From Malurus cyaneus samueli (Eukaryota > Chordata > Aves > Passeriformes > Maluridae), in assembly GCA_009741485.1 (NCBI GenBank), contig VKON01000103.1, positions 2,813,570 through 2,877,569 of the forward strand: a stretch of 64,000 bases of DNA. The letters are read 5' to 3'. Below, one piece after another: positions 12,801 through 26,981 of the stretch. The position numbers and the translations under genes were made by a program. Under the pieces are notes generated by a model. It was not told the origin of the DNA. It did not search any database and worked only from the letters and a program-made list of their open reading frames with translations. How positions within the stretch are numbered: the first letter of the stretch is position 1; the number at the start of each line of letters is the position of its first letter.

Positions 12801-13749
12801 CTTTAGGATATCCAAAATAAAGAAGGTTTAGTGGGGTTTATTCTGCACAGGAAGCCTCCCTCTCACTTTGTTTTTGCTAGATTTTTCTTTTTAAGGGAAA
12901 AATAGTCTAATTTTTATGACTTTTTACAGTCATTGAAAGTATTTTTGTCGGTCAGTCTGAATCTGCTTTGGACCTCAAAGCTTTCCTCTACGGAACGAGC
13001 AAGAAACACTGCACAAAAGTAAAGATGTATTATTTCACATTTAAAGATGGGAAAACTCATGCTCAGCGATATGCTGAATTATCAAATGCCATGGCTAAAG
13101 TCTCAGAGCAGATCTGGCCACATCCAAAATACAGCTAAAAGTATTTTATGTTGAAAACACAAAACCTTGATTGCAATAGCATATCACCTTTCTCATTCTT
13201 TTCTGGTGCTTAGACATGGATAATGAATGAAAATGGGATCCTTGAAGATGGGGGCTGTTTGAACAGGGTTGCTAGAACTAATGAAGAGTGTGTATATATA
13301 TTTTTATATAAATATATGTTCATATCTCTCAGAAGTCATCCAAGCATTCCCCCTACTCTGCAAACACACCTATTTTACAAAACCATTGTGCTAAGAGCAA
13401 TTGTCTAACTGCTGTTCAGGGTGTTCAGAGTTTGCTTTTTTTGTTAATTCATATTGAAAAATAATTGACCAGATTTATTGTTGGTGGGTTTGCTTTCACT
13501 CTTATCAAATAACAGGTGTTGATTGTTATATATTGATATTCTGAAGATGGTTAAAGAGGCATTGTGTCCATTCTTTTAGGGTCCGTACTCAACAGCAAAT
13601 TTACTATATTTTAATGCAGACAAGGTGAAGGTGTGCTAAGCAGCAAGGTGCTAGAACCAGGAATCTTTAGAGGGTAATGGGCAAAATAGGCAAAATGCTA
13701 TTGAAATAATGTTGATGTGGTTTCTTCACCTTGCTCCCAACACAGCACC
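9813..13749. other. Intergenic DNA with an A/T-only low-complexity patch
   Basis: Positions 10,505-10,600 are a low-complexity run of TAAATA/ATAAAT words. The rest is ordinary AT-rich sequence with no gene, RNA gene or repeat I can name. Confidence 0.6.
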
Positions 13750-14102
13750 ATGAATGTTCTGGTTTCTGCCAAGGACAGGGTTAATTTTTTGCAGGGGCTG
13801 AGGGGGTGTGTCCAGACCCTAATATTATTCTATAACATCCCAGGGACAAGGGAGTCTCTGGTTTCTGATAAGAAGGGCAGGGCTGTCCAGTTGACAAAGT
13901 GTGGCAGGACTGGGGGAAATTGTCTGCTTTTTGTTCATTGTCACCCAGAACTCTGTGTGAGCATTTCCAATGTGAATCACCCTCTGTTTTTCATATTTTT
14001 GTTACTAATATTGCTGTTCTTACTGTTCTTTTTCTCGTCTCATTGCTCTTCCCAGTAAATTGCTCTCCTCTCAGCCTGTGATCCCTGCTTTTCGTGCCTC
14101 AC
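13750..14102 (+). mobile_element. LTR fragment of another ERVL-like family
   Basis: The block opens with CTGGTTTCTGCCAAGGACAG then GGTTAATTTTTTGCAGGGGC. It closes with CCCAGTAAATTGCTC followed by CTCAGCCTGTGATCC. This U3-to-U5 order and wording resembles a common bird ERVL LTR, with the shortened AGTAAATTG near the polyadenylation region. It is diverged from the LTRs of elements A and B. I did not find a target duplication, so the limits are approximate. Frames inside it are not genes. Confidence 0.6.
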
Positions 14103-14660
14103 ATCAGAGATGGGTGGGGAGGAGAATTTTACTGTTTACTGGGAGCACTGAAAGGGGGAATATCATCCCAAAACCATGGCACTGCTTCACCTGAGTCTGT
14201 GGAGGATGCAACAGCACATCCATGAACACAAAAATTAGCACCCACTCATTTTTAACAGGTGCCTCATTTATCTGCCTTGAGCAAATTGCTTGGCACACCA
14301 TCCCACACCTCTCTCCTTTCGAGTTTCATTTACCCCAGCCAGATTAAGCAAAGCTTCATCTCAATATCATCATCGTTCCAATTTGGCACAGCTGAAGGAA
14401 GAAGCTCAACCAGAAGTTCCATCCTTGGAGAAATAACACCCCGAGGTGAATGTGTTTCCAAGGGAAGCAATTTTCAGCCTCAGACCCTGAGTCTTGCCTC
14501 CCACTGTAACCCCAGAGTTCAAACATCCCAGAAATATGATGAATGTTAAATACCTAAATGTAAGCTAAGAAGCTAAAGATGAGCCTGAGTGCTCAGTTTT
14601 AAGAACTTTGTAAGAAATTCAGCTTCTGCTTTTTATAGATTTGTAGTATGGTTTGTTCTG

Positions 14661-14734
14661 TTTTTTTTCAAATGCACACTCAAAGCAGTGATTTTTGTGG
14701 GTTTTTTTTTCAAATGCACACTCAAAGTAGTGAT
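14661..14734 (+). repeat. 42-bp tandem duplication
   Basis: A unit with a T-run plus CAAATGCACACTCAAAG and AGTGAT occurs twice, 42 bp apart (14,661-14,692 and 14,703-14,734), with a single substitution in the shared core. A simple local duplication, non-coding. Confidence 0.85.
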
Positions 14735-17700
14735 AAAATCCATTTTGTTAGCTTTAGAATATCGAAAAGGGTAAGGTTTCAAAGCAATATAAGAGTATTT
14801 TCATCCCCTAGAAAGAGAAGTAAATTTAAGACCAAAGGAATTTGCTGCAATTAAAGCATGTGATGCTTTGGTGCCTGCTAGCTTTGGTTTCGTCACAAAA
14901 ACATGAGCTTATTTATCTATGCAAAAGATTTTTTTTGGTATTATTTTTTTCCTATTAATGTTTATGAAAAATCCCCCGAGGAAAAAGGATAAGATGCAAC
15001 AGAGAGGCTTCAAGCTTTAGAGGATAAGCACTAAATATACATTTAGATAATAATTTAACATCAAGACCTCATTTTGGATTTGTATCTGCTATTATGATTT
15101 TTAAAGTACCATATTTATGCATTTGGGAAAATTAGGATTTGTTGAACAGAAAGAGCAGCTGTGCAGAGTTTGGCTCTGTTTCAGGTGTCTGCCCTGGGAA
15201 ATATTCAACAGAGAGAAAACCCCTGCCTCAAAATGCTTGTGAGGTGAGGTGACGTGGTTTGGGTTAAACATGTTGGCTTGACTAGAGTGAGTTTTATGGC
15301 AAAATTCAGAACACCACTGTCTAAAGTTTCAAATGAGGTGCCAGAAACAAGAAACTTCAGACAAATATCAGATGTAATTTTTTTCTTTTTTTTTTTAAGT
15401 TCGGGCACCCAGAATTTCACTAAAAGCTGAAAAACATTGCTAAATTGTGCAGCAAATTGGAAATTAATTAGAACCAGGCATTCATTCCTTGATAAAGCTC
15501 TTGAATTTTAAAGCGACTTCTGTGACTTCTTTTGTCATCTGTTGGGAGATTTCTGAATACCCGAGACTGGCTTTTCTTTGCTCATTGTACATATTTGTTT
15601 ATGTAGCCCTGTTATTTGCTAACATTCGTTGTTGCAATGCCAATTTTAGTTTTACACAGGTCAGCACACAAATATCAGCACACGCAGAATTGGACACTTT
15701 GCATCGATTAAAATTTAGTTGGAATGTATTCAGTAATTGAAAGTCATGAAAGGAGTATCAGTGCTTTCCAGCCAAGCATTCCAATATTATTTATTACTAT
15801 TTTTTTTGTAGGTACAAATTCCTAAAACAATGTTTGTCATCTTCGTGCTGTGCTAGATGGCTCTAGATAGCTACTTTACACCTGAAGAAATGGCTTTGCT
15901 AAAAATCAGTAGATTAAGAGCACCTCAATCTCTAATAAACCCTCAAACTGTAAATTATTTGATGATCTCATTAATCTGTTAATTAATTCCACACTGAACT
16001 GACAGCCAGACTGAAGGTAAAGCCAAGTTTTTTTTCCAAAGCCAGGCTTATGGCAAAACTTATACATTTGTGTGTGCACTCACATCTGGACAAGAATATA
16101 TGGTTGAATCTCCAGATTTTAAAATAGAGACTGATTAATACTCACCCAGATCCCTGCAGAAGCACCTCTTTGTCTTCCACGTGGAGCTTTGTCTTCACTT
16201 TGCAGAAAGCTGTGGGTTTTAGCTTCAGGTAGACTGTGGACATTGAAGCATGATGCAATTTTGGTGTGATTTACCAGGTTGAGTCAAAAGCTCACAGCAT
16301 GGGAAGCTTCACTTGAGCTGGATGATTCACAGTGAAATTACAGAGTGTCTTGTCTTTGCCAGGATATTTACTCAACTTAACTGACTCCAGTGAGGAGTTC
16401 ACCTTTGCTGGGCAGTGTAGACTTGGTTTGAGTTGTGTAAACTCACTTTCTGAACTCTGGAAGCTGCTTGTGATTGCATGGCCTCAGAGATTATGGGATT
16501 ACTTTATTAAACGTGATTTTTTTTTTTTTATTTAATACACTTCACATCTCTTGCTCTAACCTCCTGCTAAATAAATTCAATATAATCTTAATCCAGTGCC
16601 ATTTCCCTCTCCAGTGCTGTGTCTCTGTCTGACTTTGGATTCAGAGTGTCTTGAAGTAATTTGGAAACTAATTTGGCATTTCAACCTAACATCATCAGAG
16701 ATTACCTGTGAGCAACAAAGCTTTTGTGCTTGTCCAGCCCTGCTTGGCAGCAGAGACAGCAACTTTTACAACCACGAAAATGAGAGGTTAATCAGTTTCT
16801 TTTTCACAAAGCAGAAATAAACTTGATTCCCTCACCTTTCTTCAGAAGGCTGACAGAGAGCAAAATGCTGCTGCAGTGGGAAGGAGAGGAAGGAAATGTA
16901 GAAAGGACACAGGGATCTGAAAGGCAGAGGAAACCAGCCATTTAATATTTTATCTTTACGTTTCAAATTGTTGCTTTTGAATTTCCTGAGCCTTCGTTTA
17001 AGAAGTCTCCCCAGCATTATTTTGGCTGTAAATTATTTATATGTTTCCCCATCTTTTATGGTGCTCTGTTTCTGGGCTTCCTGCAAGATCTCATCAGCTT
17101 GGAGCAAACATGCTGAGGCGCTGCTGTAATCTGTCAGAAAGGAAGGGAGATAGGGCTAACAAAGTGATGCTCTGGGATTTGTGCTAGCATGAATTGTCAA
17201 AGATGAATAACTAATGATGTGTTTTCTCACTTCTGAAAAGCTGTGGAAAATCCCTGGTAATCTTGTTAGAATAATTCATTAACCAGCATTATTTCCCTTT
17301 GTTTATCAATCTTGTGAAGAACTCTCACATTTGTACAACTTCCTGCTTGAAGAAAGGAAGAAGAAATCTTGAAGGAATCTACTTCCCAGAGCATCTTTGG
17401 CTGGTATTTTGTTCCATTCAGTTTCAAATATCTCAAGTTGGAGAGATGCCTCTGTATCTTTCAGAGCTGAGGATACAGTTCAGGATACCTCACTGTCAGG
17501 TATATTTTCCCTGTGAAATCAGCCAAAATTCCTCTTTCCTTTGCATCCTATTCCAGATATGTCTGTGTACATCTTAATTCTCTTCCTTCCACCGTATTTC
17601 TCCTTTCAGAAACTCAGACAAGAATGTTGTTTGGCACCATTGGGCATCATTGGGTATCATCCACACCAGCGCAGGCTCCATGAGCAAACCTGCATGGGAG

Positions 17701-19450
17701 AGTACAAACAAGATTTCTTCATTTCCCTGGCCACATTTCACTGTAAACTCCCATTCCTTTAGCCCTCCATGTTTCTCAGGTTTGGTTCAGGGTTGCTGCA
17801 TTCAAATTTCTCACCCCCTGCCCCCAACCTTTTGAGAAAATTGTCATTATTTTGCTGTTCCGGATTCATTCATAGTAATAAAATCTGTTTAGGCTTTGCT
17901 TCAGTTTCTGGACATCTTCATTTTTAAATTAAGGCAACTAAGGCGGAAGAACACTTTGTGTTTTACAGCCAAGGGAATATAAAATGTCACTGATGGAGCT
18001 GGAAAGAATTTTGCAGCTCATGGGACAGCTGGGATTCAGTTCCTCCAGTGCAAGGTGTAGATCCAGAGCTCCGTGGATGTGAGTAACACCATGGAAATGC
18101 TGGGGAATGTCTGCCTATTGCATGTAAATTGTTCTCCTCATGGATTTCTCCAGTCCCACAGCTGCTGTGGGAGATCCCAAGCTGAGTCTCACATTTTCTG
18201 TGCTTGATTTGCAATCAGATTTGTCAGCTGTGCTAGGCTAACTTTCAGAAAGTGTCATGGACAAATCGTTGACTGTGGGAATAAAAGGAATATTTCTTTC
18301 ATTACTTCCTTGCTTTGACTCTTTGACCTCTATCCAAGGTCAGTTAAATGCCTCAGAGGAACTGGAGTGGCTACAAATCAACTTTGTCATTGTCCACTGG
18401 GTGGATGGAGAACATTTCACAAAAATCAAAGCGGGTTTCCAGGGAGACCTTCTCGGTGAGCGACTTGCCCATGAATTGAAGATCAGACCTTTGCACTGGG
18501 CAATTTCCCTGTTTGCTCAAGTGCTCTCACTCAGACTCGGTGCCCCCAGATGTTCCTCTCGTGGCACAGTGGTGTCAAACCAACCATCAACACACTCAGC
18601 TGGAGTTGTGCCCCTTCCATGTCTGCCATCCTCTGCTCCAGGGCATCATCTGTTTAAGTGCCTTCTTCACTCTGTACTGGAGAAATAAGTCATTATCAGG
18701 AATAATTCCCTTTGACTGCGGCTCATAGGAAAAGGAAAAAGCCACAAAAATGAGCACTAAATGAAAATGATCCTGTTGACTGCAAGAACTATCTTTGAAG
18801 AGTTCTAAACAATCAGAAACTTCGGTTTGTTTTCAGCATATGCTCCCAGGGGAAGGTCATCTGATTCATATCCGTCAAATGTTGAAGGGATGAGTCACAG
18901 TCAAACAAATCACACTTTTCTAACTGTCTTTACACATACGGGAAGGAATAATCTCTCTTCATTTAAAAGGGCTTTTTCTTTTTCTTAGTAGACAACACTC
19001 AATAACTTAGCCCCATGTTATCTGTTTTCCTTGAATTATGAATATTTATTCCTCTCCATATCCATAAATAATACATAATCTACAGTTGCCTCATTTTTCT
19101 CTTATGACCTTTACACACATCCTGTGCTTTAAATCAAACTCTCTCTTAGTTACAAAAGGCTCTAATTCCCACTTGAAACTTAATTCAACACCCACCAAAA
19201 AAAAAGTCTCATCTTCAAATAATAGCTATTACCAGTTCTTATATTCTTTGCTGCCAGCCAACCAACACTGGACACGAGAGCTGTACTACTCCAGAAGTCA
19301 TCTGTTTGTGTCACAGCACTTAAGATGTGATAAAAGGTATAAATTTCTGTGATATTAATCCGATGGATGCAATATTAATGTGTGAAAAGTGCCCGTTGCA
19401 AATGCAGGAAGTTGTGATTGTCCTTCTGCTCTTCCACAGGGTCCTCCTCC
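14735..19450. other. Intergenic DNA, no gene seen
   Basis: No supported exon, RNA gene or dated repeat. The longest chance frame (18,257-18,688, + strand) matches nothing I recognise and has no coding hallmark. Confidence 0.55.
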
Positions 19451-19745
19451 TTCACAGAATCACAGGATGGGTTGGAAGGGACATTAAAAACCATCTCATT
19501 CCAACACTCCTGGCATGGACAGGGACATTTTTCTCTAGACCAGGGTGCTCAAACCAACATCCAGCCTGGTCTCAAACCCTTCCAGGGATGGGGCAGCCAC
19601 ATCTTCTCTGGGCAGCCTGCTCCAGTGTCTCATCACCCCCTGAGTAAACTTCTTCCTACACCTAATCTAAATCTCCTCTTTTTTAGTTTAGAATTGTTCC
19701 AGTTAAAAAATCATTCTCCCACTTTTTCACCAGCCCCTTCAGTGT
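19451..19745 (-). repeat. CR1 LINE 3' end, minus strand
   Basis: Read on the minus strand this ends in CCTTCCAACCCATCCTGTG then ATTCTGTGA, the CR1 terminus with its octamer. Upstream come the GGAGCAGGCTGCCCAGAGAA and GGCCATCCC-type blocks of the CR1 3' untranslated region. It is a 5'-truncated, non-coding copy, as is usual for CR1. Confidence 0.85.
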
Positions 19746-22700
19746 TTCTCCTCGCACGCCACCTGCCCCACAGCCCCTGGGGAAAGTTTTATTTTATCAT
19801 TTACATCTACCTTGCTTCCTAATTGCCATGGATTGAATACGTTTCACCAACGGCATTTACTAGGGCTGTGCATTTTGGGGCACTGCTGTGATTCCAGCAC
19901 ACAAAGGTTCTCATTCCTGCCCTGTGCTACCTTCCAAAATGTGCTGGATGAGGTGGAATGAGGTGGAATTCCCACTGGATCAGGAAGCTGTGTGAAATGG
20001 AACCCAAAAAACCATCTGTCTTTGGCCAAACCCTCTCCTGGCTGGGGTTCAGTGTTCTGCTTTTGGGGTATGTGGGAGAGGGACAGGTCCCACCATGGCT
20101 TGGGATGATGAAAATCTATTAAAGAAAAGCTTTCAGAAAAGTGTGCTCTGAACCACAACCTGAAATGAATGTCAAATACAGTTGTCTGCAAGGCATGCCC
20201 AGGAAATCAACGTTTCTGTTTGCAGGAAACTGAGAACTTTTTCTCTGCTGATGTATGCCTGAAGAGTAAATCTGAATGAGGTAACTATTTTATGTTAAAA
20301 TGGAAGTAAATAAGTTCCTAAAGAGTAAATCTGAACGAGGAAACTATTTTATGTTAAAATGTCGTTAACTATTTTAGCCCAAATCATTTTATGCTATTTT
20401 TAAAAATGCATTGATTTGGGTTTATCACTGGGCATCACAAACAATGCTCAGGGAATGTGCACAGGTATTCCCTCAGCCTCCACTCACCAACAATCCAAAC
20501 TGCTGTCCAAACCCCGAGCTGCTCACAGTTAGGTAACCATTCCCATTTTAGAGAAAAAAGAACCTTGATACGCAGAGAATGCATTCAGAGCAATTAATCA
20601 CAGGATGTATCTGGGGCCAGAGCCAGATCTTCTGACTCACTGTGCTTCCTTTTTTGTTGAGGAAAAAAACACACTTATTTTTCATAATTATGTCCTAGAA
20701 TAAGTGTAAAAAAAGAAAAGTTTAAAAAATTAATACAGACTTTAAGGTAACCCTGTTTATTAATTCCATTGTGACAATTTATTTTTTTTTAGTATTAACA
20801 TTAATATCACCTATTTATATACTGGACAAATCTATATCTCTAATATTTTAGTTTGGACATCATTGCTTCACTCCTTCTATCCCATGTCCTGCCCCATTTT
20901 CACACCTTCAACTTCAGTCTTAGAGTTTGTATCATTTCCTGCTTAGAAATAAATATAGCTAAACACAACTCTGCTTTTGCCCCAAGATAATATTTTTCAC
21001 AATAGTCGGGTCCAATTGTATTTGTAACTGGGCATTCTGCTCTTAAGCATTCAATATGTCAAATATATACCAAAAACCCAGTACCAAGATTTTAAAAGCT
21101 GTCTGAAAAAAGGAGGGAGAGGAAAAAGAAAGAGTAATCTGTGCACCCAAAGAGACAATTGAACTCTTTAGAGAATTTAACCCAAACTGTACATGCTGTG
21201 CTTTTGACAATGTATCTATTTGTTATATTATATAAAATACTATAATACCATAAAATCAGCTGCAATATTACAGATGAATGTAAATATCTCTGAGGTGGTT
21301 CTGTTTGAATTCTAGAAAGACCTAAGCAAGTGATACTGCACCCGAAAAGGTTAGAAAACCCATCCCAGTGTCTCGGTAAAACATACCAGAGAGAAATGTG
21401 AGAACTTGCAGAGATGTAGAGATGCAGAGAACTTTGGGGATGTAATTCCTACAGCCCGAGCTGCTGGAATGATGTCTACTCAGAGAAAAGGATCTTTTCC
21501 CTGGTTTGCTGTCTGAGTCTTCAAGTGCTCTTGATGCAGGGAATAAATATCTCATTATGTGAAAAACCTCTCCAAGATAAATTCTGAAAAACGGAGAAAT
21601 TAGTGTAAAAATAACATTTTTTTTTCTTTTTTAAGGTTCTGTTAGAGTTCCATGTCCAACCAACACGAGGCAACGTGACCAGGAGAGAGGATGGGATGTC
21701 ACATTGCTTTAGAACCGCCTGCCTTAATGTCTTAATATTTCTGTGTGTGTAATGAACACTTCTGGAGCCCCACTTGAGAGCTGCTTTAAGATCAAGTTAA
21801 TTCATGTTGATGTCTGTTGCCTATTAGTCACCACTTCCAAAGGAATGACAGCGACTGGATACTTGAAAAGGAATACTGCAGCTGATGGTTTGCGTTATGA
21901 AAAATGCCAATATGGGATCTGTTTTGGTGTCCTTGTGAATCTGAGCTTTGAGGGGAGGACAGGCAGAGTTCAGCCCTGTGCCTCAGTGCAGTGGGGTCAA
22001 CTTGAGGGCACCTCATAACAGATAATTTGGGTTTTGGGAAGAAAGCCAGGAGCTGGTCCCTCTGATGGGGTATGGGGTTTTGCTCCACGCTGTTCCTTGC
22101 ACCCCTCGTTTCCCAGGGAATTGTCATTATTTAAGACCAGCTTAAATTGCTCAGGGAATTGGGATGTTCCACCCATCACCTTCTCCAGAGACAAGGTCTG
22201 AGGGAAAGCAGAAGCGGGTCACAAACGAGTTGAAAGGACCAAAGCCTAATGGGCAAGGACTGACAGAATAAAAGGAAACTTTTGACAATTGTCATCTCAT
22301 GTTTAGCAAGTGCAATAACACTTAAATAGGACTAGGATATCCAAGTCAACAACTTTTCCTTTTTATTTTATTTATCGCCCCTTGACATTACTGCTGAACT
22401 TTGTGTATGGGTTAAGCATACAAAAGCAAAATTAAGCAATGAATTATCACGGTAACTATTTTTCCTTGGATACCAAAACCCACTGATGAGCATAGATTGC
22501 CAGTTCTTCTAAAGTATATGCATACCTAAAATATTCCACAATAACAAACACCTAGCAATGCCTTATTATTAACATTAAATATTAATTTCTGTTATCCTCT
22601 GGTCTTCAACAAAGGCCTCTCCTTGAATTTATTGAAACCTTTCCATAGAGCTAAAAAGAAGCAGTGTGTTGAATTAATCTGTTTAAGAATTCTTATACAG

Positions 22701-23404
22701 TGGTTGAATATATTGTGTAGTGGAATAAGGAGGGAAGATGATTTGTCATGTGGTCAGGAGGTGACACTTCACTGGAGAAATGGAATGATGTCAACCAACG
22801 CAGATGTTAATTTGTGAAGGTCCCCTGAAACTGGCTGGAAGAAAGGAATTCTTCTTTAAAGAACATTACCTTTGTGATCTCAACAATCTGTTGAATTTAA
22901 AATACAGTTTAAATGCATATTCATTCTATGATTCCATTGAAACCTGAGAGGGTCAAGAAGGCAGGAAAATATCATTCAGGAGATCAGTGGAATTACATGG
23001 AATGTGGGACATTCAATGGTTCTGTAGTTTCCAAAGATGTCTTTTAAAATATGTTACAGAAGTCATCCTGTCTCAGGGGATTGGTTGCTGACATGGGAGG
23101 GTTACATGAAGGAATAAAGTTTGCAGAGAAAGAAGTTTTTAATAATTCTGGGATGCAATAAACAAAAAATGACCCATTTCCTCCATCATCCCTTCTTTCT
23201 TCTCTCTCACCAAACCCCTTTTAGCTGCAAAAAAAATGTGGTTTCGAGATCCAAAATCAACTTTGAACAGACAAAAGAAAATAATTGAGAGTCAGATTTC
23301 GGTTTTGGATATGCAAAGAGCATCACTCTGTTTTAAGCATGAAAAGCTCGAGTCAATCTTGGAAGATGCTGAGCGCTGGTGAGGAGGTAGAGAGCAAACT
23401 CTGT
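19746..23404. other. Intergenic DNA with one short duplication
   Basis: A 41-bp unit (AAGAGTAAATCTGAA, then GAGG and AACTATTTTATGTTAAAATG) is present at 20,262-20,302 and 20,321-20,361, 59 bp apart, with few differences. No gene seen. Confidence 0.6.
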
Positions 23405-23552
23405 CCTTCCTTCCTTCCTTCCTCTTCCTTCCTTCCTTCCTTCCTTCCTTCCTTCCCCTTCCTTCCTTCCCTTCCTTCCTTTCCTTCCTTCCTTCCTTCC
23501 TTCCTTTCCTTCCTTCTTCCTTCCTTCCTTCCTTCCTTCCTTCCTTCCTTCC
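23405..23552 (-). repeat. GGAA/TTCC microsatellite
   Basis: About 148 bp of nearly pure TTCC repeats (GGAA on the minus strand) with a few CTTCC, TTTCC and CCCC interruptions. Both strands read open (a KEGR-type repeat on minus, an SFLP-type repeat on plus) purely because the tetranucleotide lacks stops; neither is a gene. GGAA is the ETS-factor core. Confidence 0.97.
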
Positions 23553-26500
23553 CTGTGTCTGTGCAGTGCCAAATTCACCGTGGCTGAGTTTTGATAAGGG
23601 AGCCTGTGAGCCGCTGTGACATAAACAACAACGAGAACAGGCTCTAATTAATTCTCTCCTGGCTTTCACACTGATAACGAGATGTAGTTACTACTTTGTC
23701 ACCATTGTACTTTTTGTAACACTTTCTTAGAGAACTCCCTCAGAGAAATTCCCCCAGAAAAAAATAAAATAATAAAAAAAAGTGTTTTGTTCCTGCCCTC
23801 TGTGCATCAGCTGTCGAATTCAAGGATGCCTGCCAACGCAGCTCAGCCTTTTGTCGTCTGAAATTCATTTTCAGACAATGCTTTCCAATTTCTGGCTAAT
23901 CTGTTGTGTGTTATTCAAACCCCCAATGTATGTAATTTCTCAAGGATCGACGTAGTCAAGTGCACAGAAGCCTTGAGCTGGCGTGTCAAACAAAATGTTC
24001 TCTCTTGGAAATGAACACAGCTTCACGGTGATTGAATAATTGGTGTTTTGAGTGCTGGCTTCTGAGGTTTTGCAATGTATTCCTAATTTTATAAATGCAT
24101 CTTAAGGCTTCCTGATTATGGCTATAGAACAGCTGGTTTGTGTAAATTAGCAGGCAGTGTAAAAGCCCAGCCCTGCTTTAAGTCAGCTGCATAAATCTCT
24201 CGCTCTTACTTTTGTTTGAGAATTTCTTTCTTCCCCTTCAGGGTACAGCGTGACTTTCATCCCTATCAATTCCAATAACAAATTGGGTTTTAAACTTGCA
24301 GGGAGGTCGGTGGCTGTGGAGGGCCTCTTGACATTTTCTTGCCTGCTAAATCTGGACCAAGGTCGCACAGATGTGACGTGCTCTGCCGATTTCCTGCACC
24401 ACCAGTGAAACCCAGAGCCTTTCAAGAACATCTCCAACAAAAAAAACTCATAACAGAGTTGGCTTTGGAGCCAGCAGCCTTCCTCTCTTATTGCAGGTGG
24501 TGAGTCAAAACAAGATCAGAGAAATTGGAGTGTTATTCATTACTTGGTCTTGGAGCTTAAATTCCCAATTCCTTATTTGTCACCTGGATGTTTTGTTTCA
24601 GGGGGCTTAGCTGCTCTAGGCACCAGCCTGACGTGACTAAATTTGTGTTTATAGCCAAGATTATGGGCTGGACTGCCCAAAGCCTCAGAACAAAAGAAAT
24701 TATAGACCTGAGTGAGAGCAGGCTCTTGTCCCAAACCCTGCTTCCTCTGCTCTCTGAAGTGTTACTGTGCTCTCTGCTACAAGACTCAATTTCTGTGCAA
24801 ATCTTTGTCAGGCTGGCCACCCAATCCTCCTTTTCCCTAAATTCAGGCTCTCTGTTTTGGAGAATGGCAGGCCTGAGGGAAGCAGGGAGGTGCAAGGCTC
24901 CTTAAATGAGTAAATTACTCCTTTAACATCGGTATTTTATCCTCTCAACATTTCAGCCACCAACCTGCAAAAGCATCATTCCCTCATCAGGCTGAGCCCC
25001 AAATTCACCTCATTTCAGATTGTGGGCTCCTCAGACCATGCAAGATTTGGTGTTGAATCTCTGATCGATGCAAATGGATCATGCACCTTGAGCTAGCCTG
25101 ATGAAAATTCATAGAATGGATTTAGAATTTTTTAACAAAACTTCTTAATTTTGATTTACAAAATAACTTATTTAAGCTCATCCATGGAACCAGGATCCTG
25201 TGCCTGAGATAGGAAGGCCTTACTCTGAACAGAGGTTTTATTTTAAAGAAACAAAATAATGGTTGGACTGAGAGTAACATACTATGAGATAATTTATTAT
25301 CTCACTAGCTCAGAAGGGAAATAATGGCAAATCCCAAACTGACCACCTGGAAAACTCCTCCTGTACTCCAGACATAGATCTGCCTTTGCCATGGTACATG
25401 GAGGAAAAATAAAACCCACATTAATGGCTCCCAAAATAATTTTATTAAATAGTACTGGCACAAACTTTTGGCCTGCACTTGTGACAGTGTAACAGGGTGT
25501 GAGGAGAATTATTTTTTTCTCCATTGCCTCCTTTTAAATTTGTTTTCCTTGTCTGTTTTGTTGGGTTTTTTTTTTGTTATGGCCTCATTTTGGGGCAGCC
25601 AAAAATGAGAGATATTTGTTAATACAGCCATCACCTGATGCTAACAAACCTAACCAAAACTTGCTTTTCATAGATGTTCCTAGCCAGAAAAAAATTCTGG
25701 AGAGGACTGACTGATTCAGAATGCATCCCTCTGAATTTCTCAAGTCATTATCAGCTCAGCTCAGCTCCAGGACATTTCACAATACAGATATTAATGCCTG
25801 TGGTCAACGATCTGCTTGTAAGAGACAAAGTGCTACATGATAGTTTCATGGGAAGATTGATGCTGCTGCCTCTGAGATGCTGCTGACTCATCCATGGCAT
25901 CTAATGGATGCACTTCCCTGAATTAATTCCTGCTTCCAGTTCCATAAATATTGCTCAAGTAAATGGTACCTCTCAGGAAACATCCTGTCTTCGTCTTAAT
26001 GTCGCTTCTCCCAATGGTTAATTACTCTTACTGTTAAACATTTGCATCTTATTTCTAGCTGAAAATTGCCCAGTGTCAGATTCCAGTTATAGCCTATTAT
26101 CTTTATTTTTTTTTTCTTTTTTTTTTCTTTTCTTTTTGAGCAAGCTGTTTTTATTTTAGGGCTTTTGTAATTAAACTTTTTTTCCCTCTCCAGTAAGGTT
26201 TTAATGATGACACCACCAATCTTTTCACCAGAGCACTTCTTTTTTTTCCCTTCAGCACATTTCTTTTTACAATAAAGAAGTATTTTGAAATGGTTAAAGC
26301 ATTTTAAAATTATTATATTTTTTTAAAAGGGCAGTAATGGTTTGGCTTTGATAATCCAAAGATACAAAAGACATAAGGATCAAAGAATATGGTCATATGA
26401 CTTATTAGACCAACAGATTGGGGGAAAGGGGGTGGAGATATGGACTAAAAAACTGAACACACAAACATTCCCTGAGATGCCAAGAGGTTTTTGTGACCAA

Positions 26501-26937
26501 CTCTTCAGTTTTTTGAGTATTTCACAAAACAAAGGTGGGAAAAGTATCTTCTACCAAAAATAAAGCTCTTTTGAGATAAAATAATCTGCAGAGGAAATTA
26601 TAAACAGTTTTGTTCAGCCCAGAAATAAAAATAAAAAAAGATATCTCAATAAAAAATAAGTTATATTTTCTGTTGAGCTAGAGAAATTTCTACTATAAGT
26701 TTCTCTCTTGCCTTTCCTCACCTCGGGGCTTATTAAAGGGAAATAAATACCACTGAATGTATTCAGCAATAAAGTATTATAAAAAGGAATCTAAAAAATC
26801 AGTGATGGGAGAAGAAAATTACTAGGCAAATGTCATAGAGTTCTCTAAACCATTTTGAAAAGTGCTTTGGCCCCCTCCCCTGCTACCTCTGACAATGTCA
26901 GGAAGGCAGAAAATTGAGCTGGGTGATCAAATAAATA

Positions 26938-26941
<4 letters not shown>
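23553..26941. other. Intergenic DNA; possible conserved element at 23,800-24,200
   Basis: The part 23,800-24,200 holds scattered CpGs, CAGCTG E-boxes, TTTTATAAATGCATC and TAAATTAGCAGG, and has no repeat, so it is a weak enhancer candidate. The remainder, including T-rich 26,101-26,140, shows nothing I can assign. Confidence 0.4.

Positions 26942-26981
<40 letters not shown>

Noticed and set aside
18257..18688. 143-residue plus-strand frame in unique DNA
   Set aside because: No recognisable family, no splice or conservation signal available, and a length expected by chance in this much sequence.
23292..23669. Repetitive charged minus-strand protein (KEGR units) and its plus-strand SFLP partner
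   Set aside because: Direct translation of the GGAA/TTCC microsatellite, which lacks stop codons in every frame.
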